Part shown: positions 12,328-24,644 of the stretch, in pieces
How the letters are laid out: each line of letters starts with the position of its first letter
Numbering within the stretch: the stretch's first letter is position 1
Assembly (NCBI GenBank): GCA_003550325.1
Contig: QKWP01000103.1
Span: 467,073-531,072 of the forward strand
Direction: 5' to 3'
Source: Gigaspora rosea
Lineage: Eukaryota; Glomeromycota; Glomeromycetes; Diversisporales; Gigasporaceae
DNA: 64,000 bases
Notes under the pieces: model-generated
Told to the model about the DNA's origin: nothing
The model's input: the letters and a program-made list of their open reading frames with translations, nothing else
The model's database searches: none
Translations under genes and position numbers: made by a program

Positions 12328-12408
12328 ATAATTCCGGCCAAATTTGCAGATCATTTGGCCAGAATTATAACAAACCAATTTTAATTCCGGACAAATGATC
12401 TGCAATTT
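12328..12408. repeat. GCAGATCATTTGG palindromic repeat, copy 1
   Basis: GCCAAATTTGCAGATCATTT and the inverse GGACAAATGATCTGCAA. Copies 2 and 3 are at 14673-14753 and 14993-15085. Confidence 0.7.
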
Positions 12409-13030
12409 TAACAGAATTGTACAGAATATTACAAAATAAGGTAGCTGGGCAACGTGGTCCTGTTCAGCAGTTCAGACTCTTTTCATTATATGATATTAGG
12501 ATATCAATGAAAAAAGTATGAATCGCTTAAAAGGACCTATATTGCGCAGTTTTTACAGGAAAATACCGCAAGCGCTATTAAAAATTTTTCCCATCCACCC
12601 AAATAAAAATGTAATAAAATATTTTTAGAAAAAAGACATTGTAACTTCATAGTCATAAGGAGCGTGAATCGATTTTTATTGACAACCAGTGTATCGTCAC
12701 GTTTTTATATATGAATGTTCCGATTGGTTAATCAGGGAAAAATCATTTGCCACATATAGATTTGGTTTTCATAGTGTATCAAACACCACAATGCAGTATG
12801 GTTTTGAGTTAGTTCGTATTGGAATTAAAAGTTGTAAAAAATTTTGTTACAAAACTTACTGACTATTGTGGTGATTTACTGTAAAAAAAATTCCGCACAA
12901 TACTTGATATCATGACACTCAATATTTGAGATTATAACCGATCATTATTGCACGGGTCTTATGTGACAACCCGTGCTTTATTCATTTACTTATTGGCACG
13001 GGATTGTTACGTCAGACACCGTGCAATAAG

Positions 13031-13160
13031 ATAGTTATTGTATGTGTTGTAGTGAATAACCCGTTACACACACGGGTTCATATTTAAATCCCGTGCCTTC
13101 GGCACGGAATATGAACCCGTATGTAACTGGGTTATTCACCACAACCCATACAATAACTAT
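13031..13160. repeat. Strong hairpin with TTCG loop
   Basis: Arms of about 63 bp (atagttattgtatgtgttgt ... ccgtgcc) pair around cttcgg at 13098-13103. Just before it 12947-13027 is another hairpin (ATTGCACGG ... CCGTGCAAT). Related fragments lie at 26622-26690 and 28989-29012. Confidence 0.8.
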
Positions 13161-14639
13161 AATTTATAGTGCGGATGACCAAAATCATATAATATGGGAA
13201 ATTACAGCACGGTACCGGCATGGTATCAATTAATATTTTCGCAAATAAGTATGGTGAGCAATTTAAAAAACAAAAATTTTCCAGTATTGTAAAAAGTTTC
13301 AATTAAATTTAATAAAGATACACTTTAAACATTAAAAAAAATCATAGAATCTATACAAATTTGTAGTAACTGTAAAATTCATTATAATAATTCAAGTTAT
13401 AACCTGCTTTTTTTAGTAAATAGGATTTAGCAACTCAATAAAACTGAATAAATATAATAATTGATGCTAATAATTAGATAAAAGTTATTATAAATATATA
13501 TATAACATATCTTTAAATATTTATAACTTAGTTTTTATATAAAATTACTAAAATTTTCTATTGGTATTCACTAGAATACTATCAAATATTTGTTATTGTT
13601 TTTGAATTATTTTAGGCTCTTAAAGTTTAACAATTAATTAGTTCAATAAACTATTATATATAAATTTAATAGCAATAAATTAATTTTCTTAAAAATCAAA
13701 ATTATTTTTCTTAAAACTGGTCAATATTTTAAGTGCAATGAAGTACATGTTTTATATAGGCATGTGATTGTTATAAATACAAAACTCATGCACTTACATA
13801 CAAATTTGAATTTTCAAATTATATAAAAAAGGATAATTTCTACTAGAAACATTTTGGAATACTTTTCTTTTTATTTCCTTATTTTGCATACTAATTGCTA
13901 ACATTTTTTTGCTTGTTTTTGCTTTTTTGACTATCTCTTTAGCCAGTTCTAAAAAGTGATGTTAACTGAATAATTAACTTCAAATGGCCTTAGGTCAGAT
14001 AAATTTGATTCAGTAGTTAACATTAGGAACAAAAAAATAAAAATAAAAAAAATTATATAATGCAAAAGAACTTCGTGTGTACGTGCAATTTTTACAGCCA
14101 AAATTCTCGTTATCTAGTGATCGGATCTGCATCATTGTATGCAGCGATCACAGACAGATCGGAATTTTGGAATGCAAATTTTGTATCACATAAATCATTG
14201 ATCGAATGCTTTAAAAATTAATGTAAAGGAGTATCGATTTGAATAATTGTTTTTGTAATTGTTATTTCCATAAAAGTTACGTGTTTAGTTAAATATTTCT
14301 TCTTACTCATTAATACTAGTTCTTTAGCTCTTCACGATTGATATAAAAAACATTTCGGAAGCTCAGTTTTTCTTGAATATTCATATAAACTTAAATGAAG
14401 GACAGCCAAGTAGGACCATTTTTATTATTTATTTATTTTTTTTTTATTTTAAATAATTAATTAGTATTTTTTATTTTAAATAATTAATTAATATTTTTTA
14501 TTTTAAAATAATCTTTTTCATTTTATATTTGCCGGGAAAAAAATGTTAAAGAAATCGGAAATCAGAATAAGAAATCAACGATTTTTTTTTTTTTTTTTGA
14601 TCAGCAAATTTAACATATTTTTGCAAACCGCAATAATTA

Positions 14640-15100
14640 TTCAATATACCTGATCAAAACAAATCGTTAATAATTCTAGTCAAATTTGCAGATCATTTGG
14701 CCAGATCCAAAACAACTTTAAATGTGGTCAAATGATCTGCAAGTTTGACCAGAAATATGAACTATGGTTTTANTATTTTTTATAGTAAATAAATATTTTT
14801 GAGGTGTTATTTAAATGATTTTCATACTCACATGATATTAAAATAGGGCGTGATTTTACTCACATGATATTAAAATAGGGCGTGATCAGTGCGTGATCTA
14901 ATAAATTTTGGGGTACTATAGTATAATTTTGTGACCCTAAAAACCAAACACGCCGATATGTTCAATATACCTGATCAAAACAAATCGTTAATAATTCTAG
15001 TCAAATTTGCAGATCATTTGGCCAGATCTAGAACAAAACAACTTTAAATGTGGTCAAATGATCTGCAAGTTTGACCAGAAATATGAACTATGGTTTTATT
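14640..15100 (+). repeat. Direct duplication of about 130 bp containing palindromic repeats 2 and 3
   Basis: The block ttcaatatacctgatcaaaa ... aactatggtttta occurs at about 14640-14773 and 14960-15100. Between them, ctcacatgatattaaaatag is itself repeated (14827 and 14857). One N is present at 14773. Confidence 0.8.
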
Positions 15101-15318
15101 GATCATGTGATGCAAATCTCCGTGTGTTTTTGGTTCTCTTTCGGCAGTCTGTGCAGTGTCCCATCCCTACTTGTCACTTTATTTGGATATTTGATTGAAT
15201 AATTGGGTAAATAATTTATCGGCTATAACCGGTCATTAACCGTATGATTGACCGCGGTCAACCGTTATGAGCGGTTGACCGATCATGACCGACCGATGAC
15301 TGACCGAACCCATCCCTA

Positions 15319-16541
15319 TTCGTCAATCACTACTCATCATTCAACGCACCTAGTGTCATTATAATTCAATAAGAATATCATCATTTTGGTCTGAAAGTCG
15401 CGTATTCACGATTTAGCCTCGACAATCGACTTATACACAAGTATTTAAATTAAATAGACGTGTAAATATTTTTTCAACTATACGTGTATTAATAACAAAC
15501 CAAAAAAAAATCAAAAATCTTAAACTCTAGTAAACTCATTCGAGAACACATCGTCGCGTTGATATTGAAATCATCCAGAAGTTTTTAGAATAAAACAGTT
15601 GATAGCAATTTGACTAATTGGACATTTGTCCAAGTAGTCAAATTGACAATACTGGAATGAGACATCTTCAAAAACAAAAGGTTGATTAAGGCTAATTCGA
15701 AGATACTTGATACACTCATAATTTCTAAATTAGAAAGTTCTTTCATCGAAACCTGCAAATGAGTTCCTTTTTTTATTCTCCATTCACCTAACATAATCCC
15801 TCTGGCCTAATTAAGATACACTATATAACTAATGTTAGTGATGGAATAATTTTTAATTTTTGACGTGATGTTATAGAGAGAAAATGTCCAAGTCTTTAAA
15901 TAACAATTATAGATCTTTTAAAAAGTAGAATTATTACCATAATACTTAAACATTTTTTTTAATACAAATATGTATATTTAATAATATGCAAGTTACGAAA
16001 GCCATGATTGAATGCACCCACCTGCGCGTTATTTAGAGTACGCACAGAAGCGTTTTTTGAGACAAAATAAAAATTCACTTAAACCTGTCATTATTTGTGG
16101 AGCCAAATGTAGTGAGCATTACTTTGAAAACATGCATGCTATTTCTAAGGGGGCTCGATTCTCTAAATAACGTTATTTGCAAATAATTTCACAATCTTCT
16201 TAAGAACATTTGAGATCAAGTTATGAATTTTTATTAGAATGAGTCAATCGTTGAATAAAACAAAAAAGGTCAATTTAAAACTCATATTAATTATCACGAT
16301 TGGAAATCATGATATAGAATCCAAAATTAACGTATGGACTTGACATTAATTTAAGATATGAAGCAAAATTATGAACAAAAATTATCTTTTATCAAAATTC
16401 ATAACTATTACGTTTTAAACATTGCCGTCAGTTGCTCTGATATTATTCAAGATATGAAAATCAAATAGTTAATAATATTTCTTTTACGGATTACTACATA
16501 ATAAAAAAAAAAAAATACTTACATTTATTGAGCCGATAAAT
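15319..16541. other. Intergenic DNA downstream of the BTB-TLDc gene
   Basis: Holds a 69-aa minus frame (15585-15794, MLGEWRIKKGTHLQVSMKELSN...) with a Leu/Ser pattern that could be an F-box/LRR-like fragment. This is weak. Nothing else seen. Confidence 0.25.
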
Positions 16542-18048
16542 TTAATCATCTTTACAAACTTCAAACACTTCAAATTCGTCTACATTAAACCATCCTTTTT
16601 TATCTCTGATTGGCTCTTCATAATAAGTTTTTCCACTATGCCATGATTTAGGGACATTTCCCATTAAAAGATCCTCCCCACCAAAGCATGGACCTTGGTT
16701 TGAACTATACATGATTGCTTTTGATTTATCACTTACACGACTAAGAAAAGACCTATCACGATTTTCGCTTTTTAAAGAGAAAATAAAGCTATCATCTGTT
16801 TCGTCAAAATCTTCAGCTCCAACTTTCCATTTAAGAGGGTTATAACCACCAAGTATTTCTTTTGTACTATTAATCTTTACAACTACCACGGTGCCAGGTA
16901 TATCATCACAAAGTTCATGAAATTTTTCAGCTGTAAATCCATCCTTGTCCCTGCTACCTCTAAGTAACAACTTGAATTCATATGGAATTTTTGAAACGTC
17001 ATAATTTGTTGAACGTTTATCAATCCATGATGAAATCTCTGCTGCATGTTGTAATGTAATTATTGAAGAAAATGGTGCTGTAGTAGATGATGCTTTTCCA
17101 CGTGGAGGTAAAATTTTTGATTTAATAGATGTTTTCGGTGCTAATTTCTTTGTTAAAATATCATCCCATAAATTCTTTTCAAGAATATTATGATAAGGTT
17201 TGACTTTTTGTATAATATCTTCTCCAGTAATTTGAAAGTATCTAATATGAGGAAGACAATTTCGAAGTGATTCTTTTAAGATCATAAAGTCATCTTCAGT
17301 CCATTCTTCAAGATTTTCCGGTAAATCATGTGTTTGTGCTTTCCCCCATTGAATAACTTTTTCCCAAATTTCTGATTCTTCCATTTCTAAATTATCATTC
17401 TTTAAAAGAGCGATCAAAGCATTCTCTTGAAGTGTTGGAAAATGATCAGAATCAAATATCATATTTGGACGTTTTACAACAGTTTTACTACAATATTTTT
17501 GCAACGCATTAAAGCTATTATCATGAAGAAAATTTAATTGGTAAACTCGAAAAAAATTCGATTGGAGCCAAGTTGCGTTGTTTTCAATAAGGTAATTCTG
17601 AATATAATCAACTAATTCTGTAAGCATGAAAAAATTAACTCTAACAAGTAGATCTAATATAGCTACTGGTTCAAAATCTTCCAAAGAAATTACGCCACCA
17701 TAAATGTATCTATATAATGATGAGTGTTAAAAAAAAAAGGTTCTAAGTTTTTTTTGGTTATTATTAAAAACATTTTTTAATTATAATTTTTTTAACTTAC
17801 TTGATAATAATATTAAATGATTCAACGGTGACATAAGGTAATTCAATTCTAATAATATTATTTTTTTTCTTCGTATTTATTATTCTTTGGCGGAAATATA
17901 ATGAACGTTGGTATAAAATTGCTGAATGCGCTTTAAAATTTTTATTATTAGGTTTTTCTCCAACTTCAATAACAACATTACAATCATATTCACTTTCAAG
18001 AAGTTGTGTAAGGTCTTGAGAAAGTTGTTTAAAAAATTTTCCAGTCAT
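16542..18048 (-). CDS. BTB-BACK-TLDc domain protein, 471 aa, two exons
   Basis: Exon 1 is 17801-18048 and exon 2 is 16542-17709. The 91-bp intron has a gtaagt donor and an atatag acceptor and keeps the frame (phase 2). Domains in order: BTB/POZ at about residues 12-120 (DCNVVIEVG, FKAHSAILYQRS, YIYGGVI), BACK at about 130-240, then TLDc at about 300-468 (FKLLLRGSRDKDGF, EILGGYNPLKW, DSFIFSL, GPCFGGEDLLMG, FNVDEFEVFEV). BTB domains commonly dimerise and link Cullin-3 ubiquitin ligases to substrates; TLDc domains are associated with oxidative-stress proteins and V-ATPase binding. This arrangement is strongly expanded in Rhizophagus-type fungi (recalled knowledge, unchecked here). The ATG at 18048 gives a start close to the BTB fold. 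No damage is visible. The substrate is unknown. Confidence 0.93.
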
Positions 18049-18434
18049 TTTTTTACTATCGTTTTTTGATAATTCTTTGTAGTATCAATGCATGTACGCA
18101 CACTAGCTTTATACGCAGATAGTGTACTACGTAAAAATTGTTACATCAGCCCCTATGTCATACAGTACTTGCTTATTATAGGTTTTGGAGGTTAAGGGGT
18201 CCGCAGTTGAATGGGCATAGTGAAAATCGGCGCAATATTACTACTTGCCTTATATAGTAGTGGAATGCCGTATAAAAAAAAAAAACTATACGTACAAAAC
18301 AAAATCAAAAATACTCATTCTCGTAATTTTTTAACATATCAGCGGATTTGCGAATCAACCCAAAATTTTTGACGCACTAAATTTGACTCATGCATGTGCG
18401 TCAGTAATTTTATTGTATCTGCTTCATTAAAGTA
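18049..18434. other. Upstream region of the BTB-TLDc gene
   Basis: Probable promoter region by position. No defined motif recognised. Confidence 0.35.
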
Positions 18435-18599
18435 TAAGGTAAAAAAGGGGTAATTTGGCGAAGTTAACATAACTAATATAAAACTTTTTTTATTTTAATA
18501 TTAGAAAATTTTTTATTTTTGTATTAAACTTTATATATAATTTAGAATTATTTTATAAAAAAATTAGTAATATAACATCTTGTTTTAACGTGACATTAA

Positions 18600-20233
18600 C
18601 CCTATAAGAAAAGTGGTACGGGTTGTGGTACGGGTTGGTGTCAGGATGCTCGAAATGGCATGGATCTTGTGGCATGTACAGGAACATTTTATGGAATGGC
18701 ACGGTAAAAATGGCACGGACATTGCGGCAAAGGGTGGCACATAATATAACGTCATATGAAATGGCACGTTCAGATGACACGTATCTGTACGTTGCACACA
18801 TGTTGGCTCGGAATACGTGTTGGAGAGCAAAAGTTCAGTAAAGGATTTTTTTTAAAAAAAGAGCGATATCTCATGATTTCACTAATAAAGCTTCTCTGTG
18901 TGTCTTAACAAAAAAAATTCCTTACAAAATTTTGCTTCATATGCAGTTAGCTTATTCATCTTATATTGACTATTTATGTAAATTTATGTTTTAATAGTTA
19001 ATCCACATTGTTATCGTGGTGGCATGTGAATTTATGTTCATTACCCATGCCAAATCCCATGCCGATTCGACTAGTACACTCAGTGTTGGGTACAGTCCTA
19101 AGTCCAGTTTTAAAAACTGGACTGGATGGACTGTTCCATTGGAACTAGTTCCAGTTCCAGTCCAGTCTAGTTTTCATGTAATTTGTTTAAAAAAATTTTT
19201 ATTGGGCATAGGTTTTATATAATTTGTACATATATACATATATGTATGCTGATTGCTAAATTGTGATGTAAAAATTCAAAATTTAATAGTTTAGATTTAC
19301 AAAGGCTTCTATTTTACCTTATTCCAGAGAAATTACTACCAGAAAGCTTGTATTACTAGTATCTGTTGGAAATTTTAATATTATGAGAATATATATAAAA
19401 GATTAAGATTAAAGTTTTGAGATCGTTCACAAGCACTAAAATTAATTAAAGTACTGTATCATATATTGCTGAAAATAAGCTACCTCTAAAAATAAGATAC
19501 CCTCTTTCGGTCAAAAACTCAAAAATTTCTTTGACCTGAAAATAAGCTACCATGATCGATGAAAGTGCTACATAGTAAAGTCCAAACTTTACTCAGAAAA
19601 TCAATTAAAGTCGCTTAGGTAAACTTATTCAGGAGGTCAAAATATATATATTCTGAAATTTACAATAATTATTAAAGAAATTTTTATTAATTGGATTTTA
19701 ATTTTTACTTTCAATAAGAAATTAAAATTTTATTAACAAACATATTTGCTGAACGCAGAAATTAAAAGTCAAATAATAAAAACTAATTCTATTTTGATGA
19801 AACTTTTAGAATATATATAGTTTAATCCCCCAAACAAGTTTACTTAAGTACTAATAATCGATTTACTTAGTAGAATTTAGACTTTACTATGTAATAACTA
19901 TTGGCAATTAACCAAAAATTAATTATATCTAAAAATAAGCTACCCCAGATTTTTTGTCCAAAATCGTCCAGTCCCAGTAAGTACTGGAACTGGACTGGAC
20001 CAGTCTAGTCCAGTAGTAGTCCACTAGACCAGTCCAGTCCAGGGGCCAATACTAAGTATACTGCTACAAAACCTGAGCCATTTATGGTCCAATTGGTATG
20101 AGCACACAGTCCCGCACTATCCACCAAACAAACTTGGGCCATACCCATACAAATCCAAACCTTGACCTATGCCAAAATGACCCGTGCCTATCCATTTCTA
20201 TCCCGTGCCTATATAGTACATTTTTCTTATAGG
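18600..20233. mobile_element. Middle element of the nest with CCTATAAGAAAA ends
   Basis: Both ends read CCTATAAGAAAA inwards, flanked by TAA on each side (18597-18599, 20234-20236), as in PIF/Harbinger-type insertions. GGCACGG/CCGTGCC subterminal motifs on both sides. Overlapping short frames at 18553-18841 are shadows of these repeats. Confidence 0.7.
19081..20054. mobile_element. Inner non-autonomous hAT element
   Basis: Ends CAGTGTTGG and TAGTATTGG (reverse complement), the YAGTRTTGG type common in hAT elements. Flanks AGTACACT (19073-19080) and AGTATACT (20055-20062), an 8-bp duplication with one mismatch. Subterminal CCAGTCCAGT-type repeats on both sides. No transposase. Confidence 0.82.
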
Positions 20234-20864
20234 TAAATAGATTATAAATTGTATTAAAATTTTAATTTTAGAGAGGTAGAGGTAATTTGGCAAATTTATA
20301 GTATCTTGTGTGATCCAATAGTAAGAATGAATAATTTTTATACCATTTGATGCATCTCAATAAGATGAATTGAATAATATAAAGTTTATCTGATTCTGAT
20401 CACTGAATTACAAAATATCATCAATTATATATTGCACAAAAATGATCCTTGTGGATATTTTGATAAAGTGTAAACATAGCAAAAAATTGAAAATATCTTG
20501 TGACCCAGTGATCAGAACCAGGCAAGCTTGGTACTATTCGATTCACCTTATTGAGATGAATAAAAAGGGAATAATAAAATATTAAATTTTACCAAATTAC
20601 CTATCTTTGCCAAATTATACCTTTTTACCTTATAGTATGTATTGGTTTTAATATTGTACTGAATTTAGTTTTAGCACTTGCTTTGTTACTAGTTATTTGC
20701 TTTTATCTCTTGTTTACTTATTAATATTTTTGATATTTTGACAAAGCTTCTGAAGATGCTTTGGCAAGTTTTTTTTTATGGTTGCTTTTTTGTTTTTGAT
20801 ATTAAATCGTTAGAGTATTTTTGTAAAATGTATAAAGATCTTATAAAAAGGGCGAAAGTAAAAA

Positions 20865-21176
20865 TGGGTTTGGGTCAAAATTCTGACAAACAAAATCCCG
20901 ACAGGTCATAATCCCGACAAAAAAATCCCGACAATCAAAAATCCTGACAATCAAAAAAAGTTTTCCTTGAGCAACTTTACTATAAAATCAACTAAACCAA
21001 ACCCTAGCCCAGGTGCTCATCCTAACCCTAACCTAGACACTCACCTAACTCTAACCCTAAAATAAATTTAATGATTTTTTTTGTTGTCGGGATTGTCAGG
21101 ATTTTTATTGTCAGGATTTTTTTGTCGGGATTATGACCTGTTGGGATTCTGTTTGTCGGGATTTTGACCAGCTCCC
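20865..21176. mobile_element. Foldback element with TCCCGACA repeats and telomere-like core
   Basis: Arms of about 85 bp made of AATCCCGACA/ATCCTGACA units are inverted across the element. AGTAAAAA is duplicated at 20857-20864 and 21177-21184. The centre (20998-21060) contains atcctaaccctaacc and ctaactctaaccctaaa. 312 bp. Confidence 0.85.
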
Positions 21177-21238
21177 AGTAAAAACAAACCTGCAAATTCT
21201 GATGACAGAGATGCTAAAAACAAAAATATCCAATTATA

Positions 21239-21446
21239 TTGGGATGGGTATGGTTCAGTCATAACCAGTCATAATCAGTTAATAACTGTAACTTAAATTA
21301 GCCGGTCAGAACAGTTTGGCCAACTGGTCAAGATTATGACTAATGGAAAATGATTAATATTCTGGCTAATAAATGAATAATTATTGCTTAAACCCATATT
21401 AGTATATCTGTATCATCTGATAAATAGAAAATCAACCCGCTACTCA
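21239..21446. mobile_element. Remnant of a second hAT-like element (left part)
   Basis: Starts gggatgggtatggttcagtc and shares ttaatattctggctaataaa and later sequence with the left part of 11801-15318. It continues beyond SINE copy 1 at 24645-24740 (aataaaacttttttatt), so the SINE landed in it. Its right end was not found. Confidence 0.65.
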
Positions 21447-21562
21447 AAAATTTTTAGATCATTTTTTTTAAGTTTAGAGGCCGTGTGCTATGGCCAGGAT
21501 TTTATATGAGTTATAGTGACATAATATTTGTTATATGAATGAGGATACAACTAGCCACACAT

Positions 21563-24028
21563 TAGGGTCCTAATGTGATGCAAAATAAAATGCAAATTAT
21601 GCGATGCAATTGGTCCAAATTATGCGTCCAATGCCAAACACTCTCAAATTATGCGAAATGATCGTAAATTATGCGATTTTTTTAAAACAAATAATAGTTT
21701 TTATTTATTTATTAAAATTTAAAAAATTTAATATGCTAATCGAATTTTCAGACAAATTTTGTCTGTTATCAGCTAAAATTCTATTATATGCCGAAAAGCT
21801 ACGTTCGACATCTATACCTGAGATCGGCAACCAAATATAAATTACTGCCAATTTAGATAAAAATGGCAAAATTTCAAGTTTTTCTTGCCAGTAACTATCC
21901 AAATCAAAATCCTCTTCAAATAATTCATTCAAACCACAATAAATTCCCCATTCTGTAATTAATTCATTTGTAGGATTTTTAAATTCTTCAATATCTTTAT
22001 AGAGTAATATATTGTGATGGTGTGGTTGTAATTGAATAAAGCGTGGATCAAAACATCTAGTAGCAGTAAAAATTGAAATTGCAGAGTTATTATTAATATG
22101 TTTATCAAATTTGGCTAAAGCAAGTTGAAATGCTTCTTTAAAAAAAGAATCATGAATTGTCAAATCAATATTAAAATCTTCACAAAGTTTTATCATCTCA
22201 TTTGATTTAGGTAGAATTTCAACTCCAGAAAATAATCTTGCTCTTGTTAATTCTAATCTTGTTGCAAGAAATGGTGCTAAAGGTTTATCACGAATTTTAA
22301 AAAATTCAATATCATTTACTAATCTATTAATTAATAATAAAAACATTATTAGTAATTAAATTAAAATTAATACTGTAAATAAAAAAATTACTTACTGTTG
22401 CATATTAAAAGTAATAAAATGCATAATATATTGAAGAAAAAAAATATTATTACTATCTTCAAAAATTTTAATAAGTTCTAAAATAGCAGAATTACTATTT
22501 CTATTTTTTTCTTCTTCTTGATAAAACTCAATAAAAAAATTAAAATGTTTATTTAACCAAAAAACAAAATTATACCAAGAATTCCATCTGGTTTTTACTG
22601 GTAAAGGAGGTAATAAAGGATTTAAAATACCATTAGCAGAAAGAAAACTAATCCATCTTCTTTTTCTAGCTGGAGAATATGTAAAAGTTGTTTTAATTAA
22701 ACTAACTACATGATCAAAAAATTTAAAATTTTTATATTCTATCCAAGTTTCACCAACTAAGTTAAGAATATGAGCAAAACAAGTGCTATGTTTTAATTGG
22801 GGAATTAAAGAAGAGAGAACTCTAAATGCTACTAACATATAAGAAGCATTATCTGTAATAAACAAAATTACATTGTTAAAAGAAATATTATAAAATGTTA
22901 ATGTAGTAATAACTAATTGAGAAATAGTAGTATTATTAACAATATTTAAAAAACTAGTTTTTACCAACTTAGTTTTATTAAAAAAACTAAACAAAATATT
23001 AACTACAGCTCTTCCACAAGAGTCTGTAGTTTCATCAATTGTAATACAGATTTTTTTATTATTTAATTCATTTTTAAGCTTTGCTTCTTCTTCTTGATAT
23101 AATAAAGGAAGATATTTACTACGTAATTGATCAGGCCCAGGAATAACTCCACCTATTAAACATATATATATATATATTAATTAAAAAATTAAAATAAAAA
23201 ATTTAAAAAAATATATATAATTATCTTTACCATTTTTACAATATTGCCTTAAAAATGGTTTAAAATAGTTTGCTTTTTCAATAGGTATATCAGCTTGAAC
23301 AAATATACGAAGAAAATCTTCAATGAAAGTTTCTTTAATATCATTACTTTGCTGAAATAACTTTATTCCAACTTGGTGAGAGGTAGATTGTACAGGTCTT
23401 TGAGTTTTTGATGTATGCGCATCCGATTTTAAATGATTATCAATTGTAGACTTTTTTTCATGATTTACTACAATTTCACATGCTTTACAAAAAAGTTTTC
23501 CACCACTAGCATAAAAATTTGATTTATACTTTGGGTTTTTGACAAGACGTTCTGAAGCAGATACCATAATTGTATTAAAAAAAATTTAACGAAATGTTTT
23601 TTTGTAAAAAAAAAAATTCAAAAAAATGAAAAATTTTTTTTTATAAAAAATTAATTCGTAAGATGTAAAAAAAATTTCAGATGCCTCACCATTAATATTA
23701 AAAAAAAAAAATTTCAAGTTAACGGCAAGATTGAAAAGGAAGCCAACATTGGCGCATAAACAATCACATAAAGAATTTAAGTAATTAATTTAATGAGTTA
23801 ACTGGTTTAGGATATTATAATATTAATATCCAGTACGGTGCTAGAATGAATCCAAAAAGAAAAAAAATCACAATAAAAAAAAAAGAATCGAATGATTTAA
23901 AAATTGACCAATCAACGGGCGCCAATTATGATTATGCGATTTTTGGTCAAATTATGCTTCACATATGCTATGCTAAAAATTGGCCAATTATGCGCATTGC
24001 ATCGCATCGCATAAAACTAGGGTCCCTA
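21563..24028 (-). mobile_element. Complete autonomous hAT transposon with terminal repeats and 8-bp target duplication
   Basis: Terminal inverted repeats begin TAGGGTCCTA on the left and TAGGGACCCTA on the right (reverse complement). The flanks are CCACACAT (21555-21562) and CCACACGT (24029-24036), an 8-bp target duplication with one CpG-type difference. AATTATGCG-like motifs recur near both ends, as expected for transposase-binding subterminal repeats. The uninterrupted target is present in the related SINE copy at 29706-30410 (aactagccacacatgcac), which proves the borders. The element carries the transposase gene 21705-23567. Length 2466 bp. Confidence 0.93.
21705..23567 (-). CDS. hAT superfamily transposase, 570 aa, three exons
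   Basis: DNA-cutting and joining enzyme for the element that contains it. Exons are 23231-23567, 22396-23152 and 21705-22323; both introns have GT-AG ends (gtaaag/aatag and gtaagt/aatag) and preserve the frame. The N-terminus has a CGGBP1/BED-like zinc finger (LFCKAC, then HLKSDAH, about residues 26-51). The catalytic core starts with ICITIDETTD, whose Asp is the usual first acidic residue, followed by ITDNASYM, STCFAHILNLV and KTRWNSWYN. The C-terminus is the hAT dimerisation region (LAVIYIWLPISGIDVERSFSAYNRIL), about the last 60 residues. No stop or frameshift is visible after splicing, so it may encode an active protein; activity is not demonstrated. Confidence 0.92.
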
Positions 24029-24566
24029 CCACACGTGCACTTTTGGTGCCTAATTTAAGTAGTCCGCCTGAAGGTTCTACACTAGCTACCATATCTACAA
24101 CCCAACTACGCGAATTGTCTATTTAAACCCTCTGGTTCATGATCCTCCTATTACTACCCAACGCACTACATTTAATGCAGATATTGTGGGCCACAACCCT
24201 TTTAGGTATCGACGACCTAAGGGCTACTTTACCCTCACACAAGAGCCTACCGGAACAAATTCCATGTCCCATACATGTACCATTGCCCGGATTTGGTAAC
24301 CAAGGCTACCTGCCCTTATTAGGTTCATTCTGATCATAGTATCCGCCTTCTCTGGTGCATACCGTAGGACCGATTTTCACTACCTCCTAACTCGGGTCTT
24401 GCCAAACGGGTTCTTGTGGGTTTTTTCCAGTTCCCTGGATTTGCGATGTAACACATACATCATTGCACCCACAGGCTCCCATTCAAGATGGTAGAACCAA
24501 GGTTACAGGTTTAGCACCCAACCGCTCATAAGCCACAATTACCGAACGCATATTTAACTTCAAAAC

Positions 24567-24644
24567 GTCGCCAGTGGGATTCGAACTGTCAACCTGACGC
24601 TTGGGGGGTGACACCTTGACCACTTCTCTAAGGCGCCACACCCT
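24567..24644 (-). promoter_or_regulatory. tRNA-like head of SINE copy 1 with internal RNA polymerase III promoter
   Basis: Reverse-complement reading resembles a Ser- or Leu-type tRNA. A degenerate A box (TTAGAGAAGTGG) is followed by a B box AGTTCGAATCC at 24577-24587, ten of eleven bases matching the GGTTCGAATCC consensus. The acceptor stem does not pair well, so it is a promoter relic rather than a working tRNA gene. Confidence 0.75.

Larger units (their letters stand above)
11801..15318. mobile_element. Non-autonomous hAT-like element with 8-bp target duplication
   Basis: TTCGTCAA is duplicated at 11793-11800 and 15319-15326. Ends are TAGAGATGGGTACGGTCA and TAGGGATGGGTTCGGTCA (reverse complement), followed by dense GGTCATGACCGG-type subterminal repeats. 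3518 bp without a transposase frame; the 62-aa minus frame at 11958-12146 is a short Thr/Lys-rich coil of unknown status. A related left end lies at 21239. Confidence 0.82.
18435..20632. mobile_element. Outer TA-flanked element of a three-level nest
   Basis: Terminal repeats TAAGGTAAAAAAGGGGTAAT and TAAGGTAAAAAGGTATAATT (reverse complement) continuing into TTTGGC, each next to a TA (18433-18434, 20633-20634). Mariner-type by flanks. Interior is interrupted at 18600-20233. Confidence 0.75.
21463..24644 (-). mobile_element. tRNA-derived SINE copy 1 (about 708 bp, split by the hAT element)
   Basis: Flanked by 16-bp direct duplications AAAATTTTTAGATCAT (21447-21462 and 24645-24660). On the minus strand it begins with a tRNA-like head at 24644 and ends in an A-run (T-run at 21463-21469 on the plus strand). 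Body sequence is shared with copy 2 at 29706-30410 over its full length. The hAT transposon 21563-24028 lies inside it. Long duplications plus an A tail indicate target-primed retroposition by a LINE-type enzyme supplied in trans; no such enzyme is in the window. Confidence 0.88.

Noticed and set aside
12947-13160. Bacterial-type terminator or riboswitch-like hairpins
   Set aside because: Eukaryotic, intergenic and dispersed as repeats; transposon hairpins explain them better.
18553-18841. Overlapping frames on both strands
   Set aside because: They are created by GGCACGG-type subterminal repeats of the element at 18600-20233.
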